A stretch of DNA of 64,000 bases from G963663775 sp963663775 (GTDB taxonomy: Bacteria; Bacillota; Clostridia; Oscillospirales; Butyricicoccaceae). The position numbers and the translations under genes are program-made. Under the pieces are notes generated by a model. It searched no databases. It was not told the DNA's origin and saw only the letters and a program-made list of their open reading frames with translations. Shown in pieces: positions 24,401 through 32,517 of this stretch (the stretch's first letter is position 1; every line of letters begins with the position of its first letter). The stretch lies in NCBI GenBank assembly GCA_963663775.1, contig OY760624.1:2170001-2234000 (forward strand). The letters are read 5' to 3'.

Positions 24401-24998
24401 TTTTGACGATTACAGCGGTACAGCTTCTCAGCCGGATGCAGTGGGCTTCACCGATGTTGTGAATCACTGGGCAAAGACAGCGATTGACTACGTGACATCG
24501 GAAAATCTCTTCACAGGCATAAGTGCAAGTCAGTTTGCACCTGAAAAAGCGATGACAAGAGGAATGTTTGTGACGGTGCTCGGACGGATGGCAAATGCGC
24601 AGGGTTCAGGCGAGCAGGCAGCGGCAGTCTTTGCAGATGTGGATGCAGACGCATATTATGCACCATATGTGGATTGGGCGCAGAAAAATGGTGTGATAAA
24701 CGGCGTTTCTGCCAATCAATTTGCACCGTCAGCAGTGCTCAGCCGTGAACAAATGGTGACAGTTTTGCGCCGCTACATTGACAGCAATGCGCTGGAATTG
24801 CCAGAAACCACGAGCCGGACGGTGTTTGCGGATGATACGGACATCTCTGCCTATGCACGGGATGCCGTGTATGACATGCAGCAAAGCGGCATTCTTTTGG
24901 GAGAACCGGATAACCGATTTGACCCGCAGGGCGTTGCTGTGCGGGCGGATGTTGCGGCATTGATTGCACGGTTTGCGCAAACCTTTGAAGCTGCGTAA
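21438..24998 (+). CDS. Secreted metallophosphoesterase with C-terminal S-layer homology domains
   Basis: This 1186-residue exported protein has a signal peptide (about 1-28, VVFA-ADG). A fibronectin-like N-terminal domain of purple acid phosphatases (35-120) follows. The calcineurin-like catalytic domain (~130-390) keeps the metal ligands: Asp139/His141, Asp166, Asn202-His203, His296-His297 and His324/His326 (SGHTH). Two CARDB/Ig-like domains (~410-600), a LamG-like region (~610-830) and a discoidin-like part come next. Three SLH repeats (from about residues 1001, 1064 and 1129) anchor it to the cell wall. It likely removes phosphate from extracellular esters or nucleotides; the LamG-like domain may bind glycans. 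AAGGAG lies upstream of the ATG. Confidence 0.9.
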   Translation: MKHIMRKVLSWLLVMAMMLTMTPVVFAADGAQFKNGPYLLAPKTDSMVVAWESTEQTDATIAYGTQENALGEPISVSPDADAPEFQGAKMQLYYYKLENLEPGTRYYYEVKLAGGESCKASFKTLSDDPDNVNLISLSDSHIFATRAELDASVKSYDPDVILHCGDLVEGTGAQAEQFSFWFHGDAESDFIHAYPVVYASGNHDQGGTYFDAYVYKMQDAEYGATVEGDSSFNYGGIHLITMNSSPWGLFQMNSEATGKAADAATLQTIDDAMTWLKADLETDDAKNAEFRIIMMHHPVSDAYTKRYIPAVIEPGNVNLLLSGHTHSYARAVSENPAVGAGTIYLTHQDARTYNKKGDFFHITGTPGEGVLTVENYGAVGATSDSKLANTTLVGSKTQLLSFSDVSITPDEVLCNGEVTVSATVTNNGKGLAAAAIPVSDNGTTRYLYWFDGAVKTLEPGESASLTGTLKMDSLGTHTLQVADKTVAVEVQFRDATFSYDNLRVKLGTGETSDIESNILNIKADVTNMGNAAGMASAAFQIDGASIASKSYQLAAGETKTAEFSYTFDKAGTYQVTIGDAAAQTVYIEGGIQGMPIVMDKSGNENNGYIHGEPELGTDDQGNPTLVLDGYRDYIEVPDNGGYTATDGISGMVWANLPSAGTTKGGVSELTEQYEDLDGKGAVPDHNPLMMKGIGLGWGTPYLFRIAVRETGKVTYGVCLLDDNGEFSWNDGSQDEAGIQKDAWVQYTSTFDFTNGGDGYENGYNSAHVDKPAFTAPLKNWEGEPLYIGLGFKNTLLTNRNRGMYHTMLPGAVSQVRFYNAKVSAEENDAVRANPTTAGASAQNLKIWLDFSPETIETKGTHTTEWVAATAAPTALQYHVALQGAATATAVVQTSDDGSAVKEEKTIDLQNGENTVDLTGMQTAKYVRMQTAFVSDLNETASSVPVLYEYVLDAGVTKRWNTLADWNKGVFSGAAAHQSGDVYRDHAQDFDDYSGTASQPDAVGFTDVVNHWAKTAIDYVTSENLFTGISASQFAPEKAMTRGMFVTVLGRMANAQGSGEQAAAVFADVDADAYYAPYVDWAQKNGVINGVSANQFAPSAVLSREQMVTVLRRYIDSNALELPETTSRTVFADDTDISAYARDAVYDMQQSGILLGEPDNRFDPQGVAVRADVAALIARFAQTFEAA

Positions 24999-25082
24999 TC
25001 GGATGCGGCGCACATCGTTTTGTGTATGCTATACGCCAGCAACGAAAAAACAAAGCTTCCATAAATTTCGATAAAGACCGTA

Positions 25083-25130
25083 CACCCCTCACAGAATGCA
25101 CGATGCGTTCCGTGGGGGGTGCGCTTCTTA
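25083..25130 (+). terminator. Terminator-like hairpin downstream of the metallophosphoesterase gene
   Basis: CACCCCTCACAGAATGC pairs with GCGTTCCGTGGGGGGTG (few mismatches, five-base loop). The following CGCTTCTTA is only a weak T tract. Confidence 0.6.
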
Positions 25131-25197
25131 TGCGCAGTTGACGAGCGGGTTCTGCATGCAGGCAAACGGAGAAAATTTGCCCCAAAGAGGAAACATG

Positions 25198-25226
25198 TTG
25201 AATCAAAAAGGGGTTTATGTTAAAAT
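25198..25226 (+). promoter_or_regulatory. ruvC promoter
   Basis: TTGAAT and TAAAAT are 17 bases apart. The -10 box ends directly before the ATG at 25227, so that ATG lies upstream of the likely transcript start and cannot be the start codon. This favours the ruvC start at 25260. Confidence 0.6.
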
Positions 25227-25259
25227 ATGATGAAGTACATGAAAAGGAACGCAGCGCAC

Positions 25260-25748
25260 ATGGTGATTATGGGGATTGACCCAGGATATGGAACGGTAGG
25301 CTATGGATTTTTAAAATATGAGCAAAATCGATTTACGCCTATCCAATATGGTGCGATTACAACCGATGCAAAGATGGAGATGCCGCTGCGGTTGCAGGAG
25401 ATTTATCAGGATTTATGCACCCTGCTGGATGCCTTCCACCCGCAGGAAGTGGCAGTGGAAGAGCTGTTCTTCAATACCAACATTACCACGGGTATTCAGG
25501 TTGCACAGGCACGAGGGGTGATTCTGCTGGCGTTGGTACAGCATGGGTTAAAGCCCGCTTCATATACACCCTCACAGGTGAAGCAATCTGTTGTGGGATA
25601 TGGCAAGGCGGAAAAAAAGCAAGTGATGGAAATGACGCGGCTGATGTTGGGACTTAACAAAATACCACGCCCAGATGATGCCGCAGATGCGTTGGCCATT
25701 GCGATTTGTCATGGACATGCTAGAAAATCACAACTATACAAAGGATAA
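25260..25748 (+). CDS. ruvC: Crossover junction endodeoxyribonuclease RuvC
   Basis: RuvC resolves Holliday junctions after RuvAB branch migration. The 162-residue protein shows the catalytic acidic residues in IMGIDPG, VAVEELFF and RPDDAADALAIA. ATG at 25260 starts at the usual position (MVIMGIDPG), follows AAAAGGA at ~12 bases, and lies downstream of the predicted transcript start; ATG 25239 is a weaker option. It is first in ruvC-ruvA-ruvB, with ruvA six bases downstream. Confidence 0.95.
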   Translation: MVIMGIDPGYGTVGYGFLKYEQNRFTPIQYGAITTDAKMEMPLRLQEIYQDLCTLLDAFHPQEVAVEELFFNTNITTGIQVAQARGVILLALVQHGLKPASYTPSQVKQSVVGYGKAEKKQVMEMTRLMLGLNKIPRPDDAADALAIAICHGHARKSQLYKG

Positions 25749-25754
25749 CAGCAT

Positions 25755-26372
25755 ATGTTTTATTATGTAGAAGGAAAAGTTGCCGTGCTGGAGCAGGGGC
25801 TTGCCGTCATTGATTGCATGGGTGTTGGATATGCGTGCCACACCTCGCAGAATACGCTTTCTGCGCTCAATTCTGGAAAAAACGCACGATTATATACCTA
25901 TTTATATGTGAGAGAAGATATTTTTGATTTATATGGATTTTCAGAGCAGGAAGAGTTGTCCTGCTTTAAGATGCTGATTGGGGTGTCTGGCGTAGGACCG
26001 AAAGCCGCACTCGCCATTTTGTCGATTGCACCGCCGTCAAGGCTTGCCCTGTCCATCATCACAGGGGATGAAAAGATGCTGACGCAGGCGCAGGGTATCG
26101 GCAAAAAGATTGCACAGCGCATCGTGCTGGAGCTGAAAGACAAATTGGCAAAGGCGCAGCTGGACGGCGGTGCATCCGCCGCAATCGGGATGCCGCAGGC
26201 TGCATTGGGCGGCAAGCAAAGCGTGAACCATACGCAGGAAGCGGTAGCGGCACTGATGGTTTTGGGCTATAGTCAGGCAGAAGCACTGCAATCGATGGAA
26301 AATTTGCAGCTGGAGGACTTGGAAACGGAAGAAATCATTCGGCAATGCTTAAAACGGCTTGCAATACAGTGA
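25755..26372 (+). CDS. ruvA: Holliday junction branch migration protein RuvA
   Basis: RuvA binds four-way junctions and loads RuvB. The 205 residues have the OB-fold domain (1-65), the two helix-hairpin-helix motifs (LIGVSGVGPKAAL and GIGKKIAQRIVLELKDK) and the C-terminal RuvB-contact domain (AVAALMVLGYSQAEA). Length and motif order are normal. Confidence 0.96.
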   Translation: MFYYVEGKVAVLEQGLAVIDCMGVGYACHTSQNTLSALNSGKNARLYTYLYVREDIFDLYGFSEQEELSCFKMLIGVSGVGPKAALAILSIAPPSRLALSIITGDEKMLTQAQGIGKKIAQRIVLELKDKLAKAQLDGGASAAIGMPQAALGGKQSVNHTQEAVAALMVLGYSQAEALQSMENLQLEDLETEEIIRQCLKRLAIQ

Positions 26373-26388
26373 TAAAGGATGTGAGCAT

Positions 26389-27429
26389 TTGAGTATTGAG
26401 TTTTCGGGCGGTATGATGGATGATGAGCGTATTATCTCCAATCGCACGCTGACAGCAGAAGAGAACGAAACCTCACTGCGTCCGCATACCATGGGAGATT
26501 ATATCGGGCAGAGCAAGGTGAAAGAGAACCTTTCGGTGTTTATCGAAGCTGCCAAACAGCGAGGCGAACCGCTTGACCATGCGCTGCTGTATGGACCGCC
26601 GGGACTTGGAAAAACAACCCTTGCCAATATTATCGCCGCCGAGATGGGAGTCAATATTCGAGTGACATCCGGTCCTGCCATCGAAAAAGCAGGAGATTTG
26701 GCGGCGCTCTTGACAAACCTTTCAGAACACGATATTCTGTTCATCGACGAAATTCATCGTCTGAATCGGAGCGTGGAAGAAATCCTCTATCCTGCCATGG
26801 AAGATTTTGCGCTAGACATCATCATTGGAAAAGGACCTTCGGCAAGGTCGATTCGATTGGATTTGCCAAGGTTTACACTCATCGGCGCAACCACACGCGC
26901 AGGACAGATGACGTCACCGCTGCGTGACCGTTTCGGCGTGATGCTGCGGCTGGAGCTGTATAGTGCGGCAGAATTGCAGCAAATTGTCGAGCGGTCGGCA
27001 GGGATTTTGGAGGTTCCAGCAGAGGCAGAGGGTACATATGAAATTGCCTGCCGCTCTCGAGGTACGCCACGTATCGCCAATCGGTTTCTGCGCCGTGTGC
27101 GTGATTTTGCACAGGTGCGGGGCAATGGTGTGATTACCCGCCAAACAGCGGATATGGCACTGCAGGCGTTGGAAGTCGATGCATTGGGGCTGGACAACAT
27201 TGACCGCAGGATGCTGACGTGCATCATTCAAAATTTCAGCGGCGGCCCGGTAGGCTTGGAAACCCTTGCGGCGGCGATTGGAGAGGAATCCATCACGCTG
27301 GAGGATGTTTATGAGCCGTATCTGATGCAAATTGGGTTTTTAAATCGCACGCCTCGTGGCAGGTGCGCAACGCTGCTTGCCTATGAGCATCTGCAATTGG
27401 AATTGCCGAATGGGCAGCTGCGGTTGTGA
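26389..27429 (+). CDS. ruvB: Holliday junction branch migration ATPase RuvB
   Basis: RuvB is the AAA+ motor of branch migration. Walker A GPPGLGKTT, Walker B LFIDEIHRLN, the sensor segment LIGATTRAG and the arginine finger region SPLRDRFG are all present, and the C-terminal winged-helix domain ends in FLNRTPRGR. The TTG at 26389 is preferred because AAAGGA lies nine bases upstream; ATG at 26413 has no good site and would give a protein eight residues shorter. It is 16 bases after ruvA. Confidence 0.95.
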   Translation: MSIEFSGGMMDDERIISNRTLTAEENETSLRPHTMGDYIGQSKVKENLSVFIEAAKQRGEPLDHALLYGPPGLGKTTLANIIAAEMGVNIRVTSGPAIEKAGDLAALLTNLSEHDILFIDEIHRLNRSVEEILYPAMEDFALDIIIGKGPSARSIRLDLPRFTLIGATTRAGQMTSPLRDRFGVMLRLELYSAAELQQIVERSAGILEVPAEAEGTYEIACRSRGTPRIANRFLRRVRDFAQVRGNGVITRQTADMALQALEVDALGLDNIDRRMLTCIIQNFSGGPVGLETLAAAIGEESITLEDVYEPYLMQIGFLNRTPRGRCATLLAYEHLQLELPNGQLRL

Positions 27430-27505
27430 GGAACTGGCACAAAACGTGCGAAATTGCCATAGAATAGGGCGACATATATATAAACAGAAGGTAAGGTGTT
27501 CGTTT

Positions 27506-28855
27506 TTGGGTAAATATTTTGGTACAGACGGCGTGCGTGGGGTCGCAAATATAGAACTAGATGCCTTGTTGGCGTTTAAGATTGGTGCGGCTGCGGCACA
27601 TTTGTTGGCGCAGGAACGGAAAACTGCCGGCAAAGCGAAATTGCTCATTGGTAAAGATACCCGTATTTCTTCCGATATGCTGGAAAATGCGTTGGTCGCT
27701 GGTATTTGTTCTGTGGGGGCAGATGTGGAGCTTTTGGGTGTCATTCCAACCCCTGCGATTGCATATCTGACGATTAAGCATAAGGCAGATGCAGGCATTG
27801 TGATTTCGGCGAGCCATAACTCTTTTGAGTACAATGGCATTAAAATTTTTGCCGGAAGCGGCTATAAGCTTTCGGATGCCTTGGAAGCACAGATTGAAGC
27901 ACTCATTGATGCACCAGAGCAGCTGCCGAAGGTATCCCACGAGCAGATGGGCTGCGTGGTGAAGAGTGCAATCGATCCGGTTGTGGAATATACCGACCAC
28001 TTGAGCGAAACCATCAGCGGCGACCTGAGCGGGCTGCGGGTGGCGGTGGACTGCGCCAACGGGGCGGCATCTACCACCATTGTGCGCTTGCTGCGGCAGT
28101 TGGAGTGCAGCGCAGAAATTCGATTTTATGAGCCGGATGGCATCAACATCAATCATGACTGTGGCTCGACCCATTTGGGCAATTTAAAAGAGCGTGTGCG
28201 CGAAGGACATTTTGATTTGGGCGTTGCATTTGACGGCGATGCGGATCGTTGTCTGATTGTTGACGAGAACGGCGAGGAGCTGGACGGCGACCGCATCATG
28301 GCAGTGTGCGCCTCCCGCATGAAACAGCAGGGCAAGCTGCGGGGCAATGCGTTTGTTGCAACGGTCATGTCCAATATGGGTCTGCATGCTTATGCAAAAG
28401 AACAGAAAATGGAGATTGTTTGCGCCAATGTCGGTGACCGCTATGTGCTGGAGCAAATGCTGCAAGGCGGCTATATTCTGGGCGGCGAGCAGTCAGGGCA
28501 TGTGATTTTTTTGGAATATGCGTCAACAGGGGATGGTCAGCTGACGGCAGTGCAGTTTATGTCCATTCTCAAATACAGCGGCAAGAAATGCTCGGCGCTG
28601 GCGGCAGAAGTGGTGCCGTTCCCGCAGACGATGCTCAATGTAATCGTGCCAAATGAACAGAAAAAAACGATTGCACAGCATCCGGAAGTGCAGAAAGTCA
28701 TTGCACAAGCCGAATCCCAATTGGGAGAAGGGCGTATTTTGGTGCGTCCGTCCGGCACGGAGGCGCTGGTGCGCGTGATGGTGGAAGCCAAAGATGTGCA
28801 ATTGGTTGACGATATGGCAAAAATGGTTGCAAAAGTCATAGAAGCTATCGTATAA
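27506..28855 (+). CDS. glmM: Phosphoglucosamine mutase GlmM
   Basis: GlmM converts glucosamine-6-phosphate to glucosamine-1-phosphate for peptidoglycan synthesis. The 449-residue protein begins with GKYFGTDGVRG, has the phosphoserine loop ISASHNSFEYNGIK, the metal loop DGDADR, the sugar-binding GGEQSGH and the phosphate-binding RPSGTEALVRVM. The start is TTG at 27506; longer frames upstream run into ruvB in another frame. It stands directly before glmS, which makes its substrate. Confidence 0.95.
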   Translation: MGKYFGTDGVRGVANIELDALLAFKIGAAAAHLLAQERKTAGKAKLLIGKDTRISSDMLENALVAGICSVGADVELLGVIPTPAIAYLTIKHKADAGIVISASHNSFEYNGIKIFAGSGYKLSDALEAQIEALIDAPEQLPKVSHEQMGCVVKSAIDPVVEYTDHLSETISGDLSGLRVAVDCANGAASTTIVRLLRQLECSAEIRFYEPDGININHDCGSTHLGNLKERVREGHFDLGVAFDGDADRCLIVDENGEELDGDRIMAVCASRMKQQGKLRGNAFVATVMSNMGLHAYAKEQKMEIVCANVGDRYVLEQMLQGGYILGGEQSGHVIFLEYASTGDGQLTAVQFMSILKYSGKKCSALAAEVVPFPQTMLNVIVPNEQKKTIAQHPEVQKVIAQAESQLGEGRILVRPSGTEALVRVMVEAKDVQLVDDMAKMVAKVIEAIV

Positions 28856-28875
28856 TAAAATATCATAAACGTGCA

Positions 28876-28908
28876 GAGTGGGACGGTGTGATAAATGCCG
28901 TCCCTCTT
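28876..28908 (+). terminator. Terminator-like hairpin after glmM
   Basis: GGGACGG (28880-28886) pairs with CCGTCCC (28898-28904), with partial extension by AGAG/CTCT, and is followed by only a short TTT run. It lies between glmM and the glmS leader. Confidence 0.5.
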
Positions 28909-28958
28909 TGTGCGGTGCGGAAAAAGGAGCGTGATTATTTTTAGCAGAATCAGAAAAA

Positions 28959-29140
28959 GCGCCAGCGCTGCGGCGTCATGAACCGCAGTGGACGAGGTAT
29001 GGGTTTATCGAAGATTCGGCGGATGCCCATCGGTCAGAGGAAGCAGACGAATATACCGTCAACCTCAGGTCGTTAGCAGCGATGCAAAACTTGAAAGCGA
29101 TTTCGAGGACAAACGTCAGCTGCCCCCTACATAGGAAGTG
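28959..29140 (+). ncRNA. glmS ribozyme (self-cleaving riboswitch)
   Basis: The leader contains the glmS ribozyme core: GCGCCAG at the 5' end, then GGACGAGG, GGGTTTATCGA, TTCGGCGGATGCCC and the P3/P4 region to about 29140. The site of self-cleavage should be between A28958 and G28959 by homology. Binding of glucosamine-6-phosphate, the GlmS product, triggers cleavage and lowers glmS expression. The core ends about 80 bases before the glmS ATG. The exact 3' boundary is approximate. Confidence 0.93.
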
Positions 29141-29219
29141 TGCGGATGCAGAGGTGTCACGCAGGACTTCGTATGTTTCTTATCTTGAGTTCCTCATCAT
29201 GGAAGGAGTAACACAAATT

Positions 29220-31058
29220 ATGTGTGGTATTGTAGGTTTCACCGGCAAAGAAAGTGCTGTGCCGGTATTGATTAAAGGGTTGTACGCATTGGAATATCGT
29301 GGATATGATTCTGCGGGCATTGCGGCATTTACCAAGGCGGGTCTGCAGGTGGTCAAAACACGTGGACGCATTCAGAATTTGGAAGACAAAATCAACACAG
29401 ACGGCGGCGTAGAAGGCAACTGCGGCATTGGGCACACCCGTTGGGCAACCCATGGTGGCCCGTCTGACCGCAACTCTCACCCGCATTTGGGCGGCACAGA
29501 GGGCAAGGTCGCAGTGGTGCACAATGGCATCATTGAAAATTATCTGGAACTGCGCACTAAGCTGGAAGAGCATGGCTATCACTTTCATTCGGAAACAGAC
29601 ACCGAAACCGTGGCGCATTTGATTGACTATTTGCATACCGGAGAGCAGAAAGATTTGGCGCAGACGGTACTGCAGGCGGTTTGCCGCTTACGGGGTTCTT
29701 ATGCGCTGGGTGTGGTGAGCATGGATAATCCAGAGGAAATTGTGGCGGCACGCCGTGATAATCCTCTGGTGATTGGTCTGGGCAAGGGCGAAAATATGAT
29801 TGCGTCTGACATTACTGCCATCATTTCCCGCACAAAGGATTATATCATTTTGGATGACAATGAGGTTGCAATTGTAAGGCCCGACAGCGTGGTGGTCATG
29901 AATGAATTCGGCGACGTGATTCCAAAGCAAGTGCAGACGGTTACATGGGATTTATCTGCGGCAGAAAAGGGCGGCTATGAGCACTTTATGATTAAAGAAA
30001 TCATGGAGCAGCCCAAAGCGGTTGGCGATACCGTTCGACCACGAATCGCAGATGGAATGATTGCATTTGAACAAAATGGGCTTACAGAGGAGCGTCTGCG
30101 GGAAATTGACCATGTACACATTATTGGCTGTGGTTCTGCATTGCATGCGGGCATTGTCGGCAAAACGGTGATTGAAGCCATGGCACGGGTGCGCTGCACA
30201 GCATCGGTTGCATCCGAATTTCGATATGAAAACCCGATTATTTCGCCAAAGGATTTATGCATTGTCATCAGCCAGTCCGGCGAAACGGCAGACACCTTGG
30301 CGGCCATGCGGCAAGCAAAGGAACACGGTGCATTTACCATTGCCGTGGTGAACGTGGTATCATCTACCATTGCACGGGAAGCAGATGGCATCCTGTACAC
30401 TTGGGCGGGACCCGAGATTTCGGTCGCTACCACAAAGGCATATTCTGCACAGCTTTCGGCACTGTATATGATTGCGGGGAAAATTGCACGGGTGCAGGGA
30501 AAAATGGATATGCAAGCGGAAAAGGAACTGTGCCAAGAGCTGTTCCGTCTGCCAGACGCCATCTCTGAAACGCTGAAGAGCCTGGAAACCATGCAGTATA
30601 TTGCGACACTCTATGCAAACCGCCCCAATGTGTTTTTCTTGGGACGTGGACTGGACTATGCGGCGGCAATGGAGGCATCGCTCAAGCTCAAGGAGATTTC
30701 GTATATTCACAGCGAAGCATATGCAGCAGGAGAGCTGAAGCACGGCACCATTTCGCTGATTGAAGAAGGTACGCTGGTGATTGCGTTGGCAACCCAGAAA
30801 AATCTTTACGAAAAGACGATTTCCAACATCAGGGAAGTGGCATCGCGTGGTGCTGCGGTCGTGCTGATTACTACGGAAGACTTTGATGGAGATACCAGCG
30901 CATGCCAGCAGGTGGTGCGTTTGCCAAAATGTTTGCATACTTTTTATGCATCGCTTTCGATTATTCCGCTGCAATTCTTGGCATACTATATTGCAGTACA
31001 GCTGGGTTGCGATGTCGATAAACCGAGAAATCTGGCAAAATCTGTGACAGTAGAGTGA
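29220..31058 (+). CDS. glmS: Glutamine--fructose-6-phosphate aminotransferase (isomerizing) GlmS
   Basis: GlmS makes glucosamine-6-phosphate, the entry step of the amino sugar pathway. The 612-residue protein begins MCGIVGF, and Cys2 becomes the N-terminal nucleophile of the glutaminase domain (~1-240), which also has RGYDSAG, HTRWATHG and HNGIIENY. Two SIS domains follow (from ~285 and ~455, with SQSGETADTLA and the C-terminal DKPRNLAKSVTVE). ATG at 29220 follows AAGGAG; the upstream frame from 29082 overlaps the ribozyme and is not coding. Confidence 0.97.
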   Translation: MCGIVGFTGKESAVPVLIKGLYALEYRGYDSAGIAAFTKAGLQVVKTRGRIQNLEDKINTDGGVEGNCGIGHTRWATHGGPSDRNSHPHLGGTEGKVAVVHNGIIENYLELRTKLEEHGYHFHSETDTETVAHLIDYLHTGEQKDLAQTVLQAVCRLRGSYALGVVSMDNPEEIVAARRDNPLVIGLGKGENMIASDITAIISRTKDYIILDDNEVAIVRPDSVVVMNEFGDVIPKQVQTVTWDLSAAEKGGYEHFMIKEIMEQPKAVGDTVRPRIADGMIAFEQNGLTEERLREIDHVHIIGCGSALHAGIVGKTVIEAMARVRCTASVASEFRYENPIISPKDLCIVISQSGETADTLAAMRQAKEHGAFTIAVVNVVSSTIAREADGILYTWAGPEISVATTKAYSAQLSALYMIAGKIARVQGKMDMQAEKELCQELFRLPDAISETLKSLETMQYIATLYANRPNVFFLGRGLDYAAAMEASLKLKEISYIHSEAYAAGELKHGTISLIEEGTLVIALATQKNLYEKTISNIREVASRGAAVVLITTEDFDGDTSACQQVVRLPKCLHTFYASLSIIPLQFLAYYIAVQLGCDVDKPRNLAKSVTVE

Positions 31059-31149
31059 AGATGTACAATTTTTGTAAAAAGAAATATTAAAAATCAACAA
31101 AAAAGTGCGAAAGGTAGAAGTTTGGATTTTGCAATTTCACAAAAATAGC

Positions 31150-31178
31150 TTGACAAGAAAGAAACTGCCTTGTATAAT
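31150..31178 (+). promoter_or_regulatory. Strong sigma-A promoter abutting the sigma factor start codon
   Basis: TTGACA (31150-31155) and TATAAT (31173-31178) match consensus exactly with a 17-base spacer. The expected transcript start, about 31185, is within a few bases of the ATG at 31188, so the mRNA would have almost no leader. Confidence 0.85.
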
Positions 31179-31187
31179 AATAACAAT

Positions 31188-31805
31188 ATGACAGATGGAA
31201 ATGAACCGCAGAAAAACTCCCCAAATTTTGAGAGGGATAGAAAACTCTGTGCGAACGCCCAACAAGGCGATGTTGCTGCAACTGAGCAGTTGATTCACCA
31301 CTTTTCCAAAATGGTAAAGGCTTGTGCCAGGTCGTGCTTCATGGTTGGAGCGGACACAGAAGATTTGGTGCAGGAAGGCATGATAGGTCTGCTCAAAGCC
31401 ATTCAGCACTTTGACGCAGAGCGTGGCGTGCCCTTTGAATCATTTGCACGCATTTGCATTACACGGCAGATATATGCTGCAGTTCGCTCGGCCGCTTCTT
31501 ATAAGCATATGATTCTCAATCATTCCATTGGCATAGAAAAACCTCTGTTTGACGACAATGCGGAGCCCCACATATCCGTGGAAAATTCGATTTCCAATCC
31601 GGAGTCGTTGGTTATCGGCATGGAGGAGCAGCAGGAACGTATGCATACGCTACTGCAGTCCTTGTCTATCTTCGAGGCGAAGGTTTTGAGACTGTATCTG
31701 CAAGGTTGTTCCTATCAGGAAATGACGGAAATTTTGCAGAAGCCGCTCAAATCGGTGGACAATGCCATCCAACGCATTAGGCGAAAATCGGCAGCAAAAC
31801 CATAG
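31188..31805 (+). CDS. RNA polymerase sigma factor, sigma-H-like
   Basis: This 205-residue sigma-70 family protein has region 2 (about 45-100, with EDLVQEGMIGLLKAIQHFDAE and FARICITRQI) and region 4 (about 150-200, with FEAKVLRLYLQGCSYQEM and KSVDNAIQRIRRK). The layout fits the SigH/Spo0H group, which in spore formers directs early stationary-phase genes. The ATG at 31188 has no Shine-Dalgarno sequence and lies ten bases after a perfect -10 box. Upstream TTG 31170 would use the promoter as coding sequence and is rejected. No better in-frame start follows. Confidence 0.88.
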   Translation: MTDGNEPQKNSPNFERDRKLCANAQQGDVAATEQLIHHFSKMVKACARSCFMVGADTEDLVQEGMIGLLKAIQHFDAERGVPFESFARICITRQIYAAVRSAASYKHMILNHSIGIEKPLFDDNAEPHISVENSISNPESLVIGMEEQQERMHTLLQSLSIFEAKVLRLYLQGCSYQEMTEILQKPLKSVDNAIQRIRRKSAAKP

Positions 31806-31882
31806 GCGATTGCAGGAGAAGTTTCCTGTACGCAATATAATCAGTTCCGCAGGGAACAAGGTATCAAAGAGAGGTAAATAAC

Positions 31883-32158
31883 ATGTACGAAGACAAGACT
31901 TTAGTATGCAAAGAATGCGGCAATGAATTTGTATTTACTGCTGGAGAACAAGAATTTTATGCAGAGCGTGGCTTTATGAATGAGCCGCAGCGTTGCAAGA
32001 ATTGCCGTGACGCAAGAAAGAACGCAGCTCGTGGTCCGCGTGAGTATTTCACAGCAACCTGCGCTGCTTGCGGTGGAGATGCAAAGGTTCCTTTCGAGCC
32101 GAAGTCTGACCGTCCGGTATATTGCAGCGAGTGCTTTGCAAAGATGAAGGCGGAGTAA
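31883..32158 (+). CDS. Zinc-ribbon domain protein
   Basis: This 91-residue protein has four CxxC pairs: CKEC, CKNC, CAAC and CSEC. They fit two zinc sites, the first being the 'probable zinc-ribbon' domain (TLVCKECGNEFVFTAGEQEFYAERGF) found in many Firmicutes. GAGAGG lies upstream of the ATG. It sits 77 bases after the sigma factor gene and may be co-transcribed. A role in nucleic acid binding or RNA polymerase contact is guesswork. Confidence 0.88.
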   Translation: MYEDKTLVCKECGNEFVFTAGEQEFYAERGFMNEPQRCKNCRDARKNAARGPREYFTATCAACGGDAKVPFEPKSDRPVYCSECFAKMKAE

Positions 32159-32222
32159 TTTCTTCGCAAAATCTTATGCTGTAGATGAACGTTTCTGTGT
32201 TGCAAAACAAGAAATCGTATTG

Positions 32223-32260
32223 AGAAAGGTTCTTTTGCTGATGTGCAAAAGAACCTTTCT
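32223..32260 (+). terminator. Hairpin terminator after the zinc-ribbon gene
   Basis: A perfect 16-bp stem (32223-32238 with 32245-32260) with a six-base loop follows the gene by 65 bases. The T tract (TTCTG) is poor. The rest of the 32261-32517 interval holds only the promoter of the next gene. Confidence 0.7.
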
Positions 32261-32348
32261 TCTGTCCATATCGTACCACTGCATAGAACTTGCGTTCGCA
32301 GAAATTGTTTTTTTAGGGGAAAAGTGCAAAAGATTCTGCAAACTGAAA

Positions 32349-32377
32349 TTGCATAACACTGAAAAATAAGGTATACT
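32349..32377 (+). promoter_or_regulatory. Putative promoter of the REC-GGDEF-EAL gene
   Basis: TTGCAT and TATACT are separated by 17 bases, leaving a leader of about 135 bases before the ATG at 32518. No known riboswitch was recognised in that leader. Confidence 0.6.
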
Positions 32378-32517
32378 AATAGAGGAATGCTTGCAGCTGA
32401 TTTTGGAGAAGCAAGCGGTCATGCAAAAAAAGTATGGTCATGTGAGGAAGTGTTGAGTTGCCTTTTTGATGGAAGGCAGTCCGTTATTTTAATAGATTCC
32501 CAATAGGAGAAGGTAAA

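Noticed and set aside
27356..27505. N-terminal extension of glmM
   Set aside because: The extension is ruvB DNA read in another frame; GlmM starts at GKYFGTDGVRG.
29082..29219. N-terminal extension of glmS
   Set aside because: It overlaps the glmS ribozyme. GlmS needs the cysteine directly after the initiator methionine, which is given by the ATG at 29220.
31170..31187. TTG start extending the sigma factor by six residues
   Set aside because: The extension is encoded by the -10 box and downstream bases of a consensus promoter, so it would lie at or before the transcription start.
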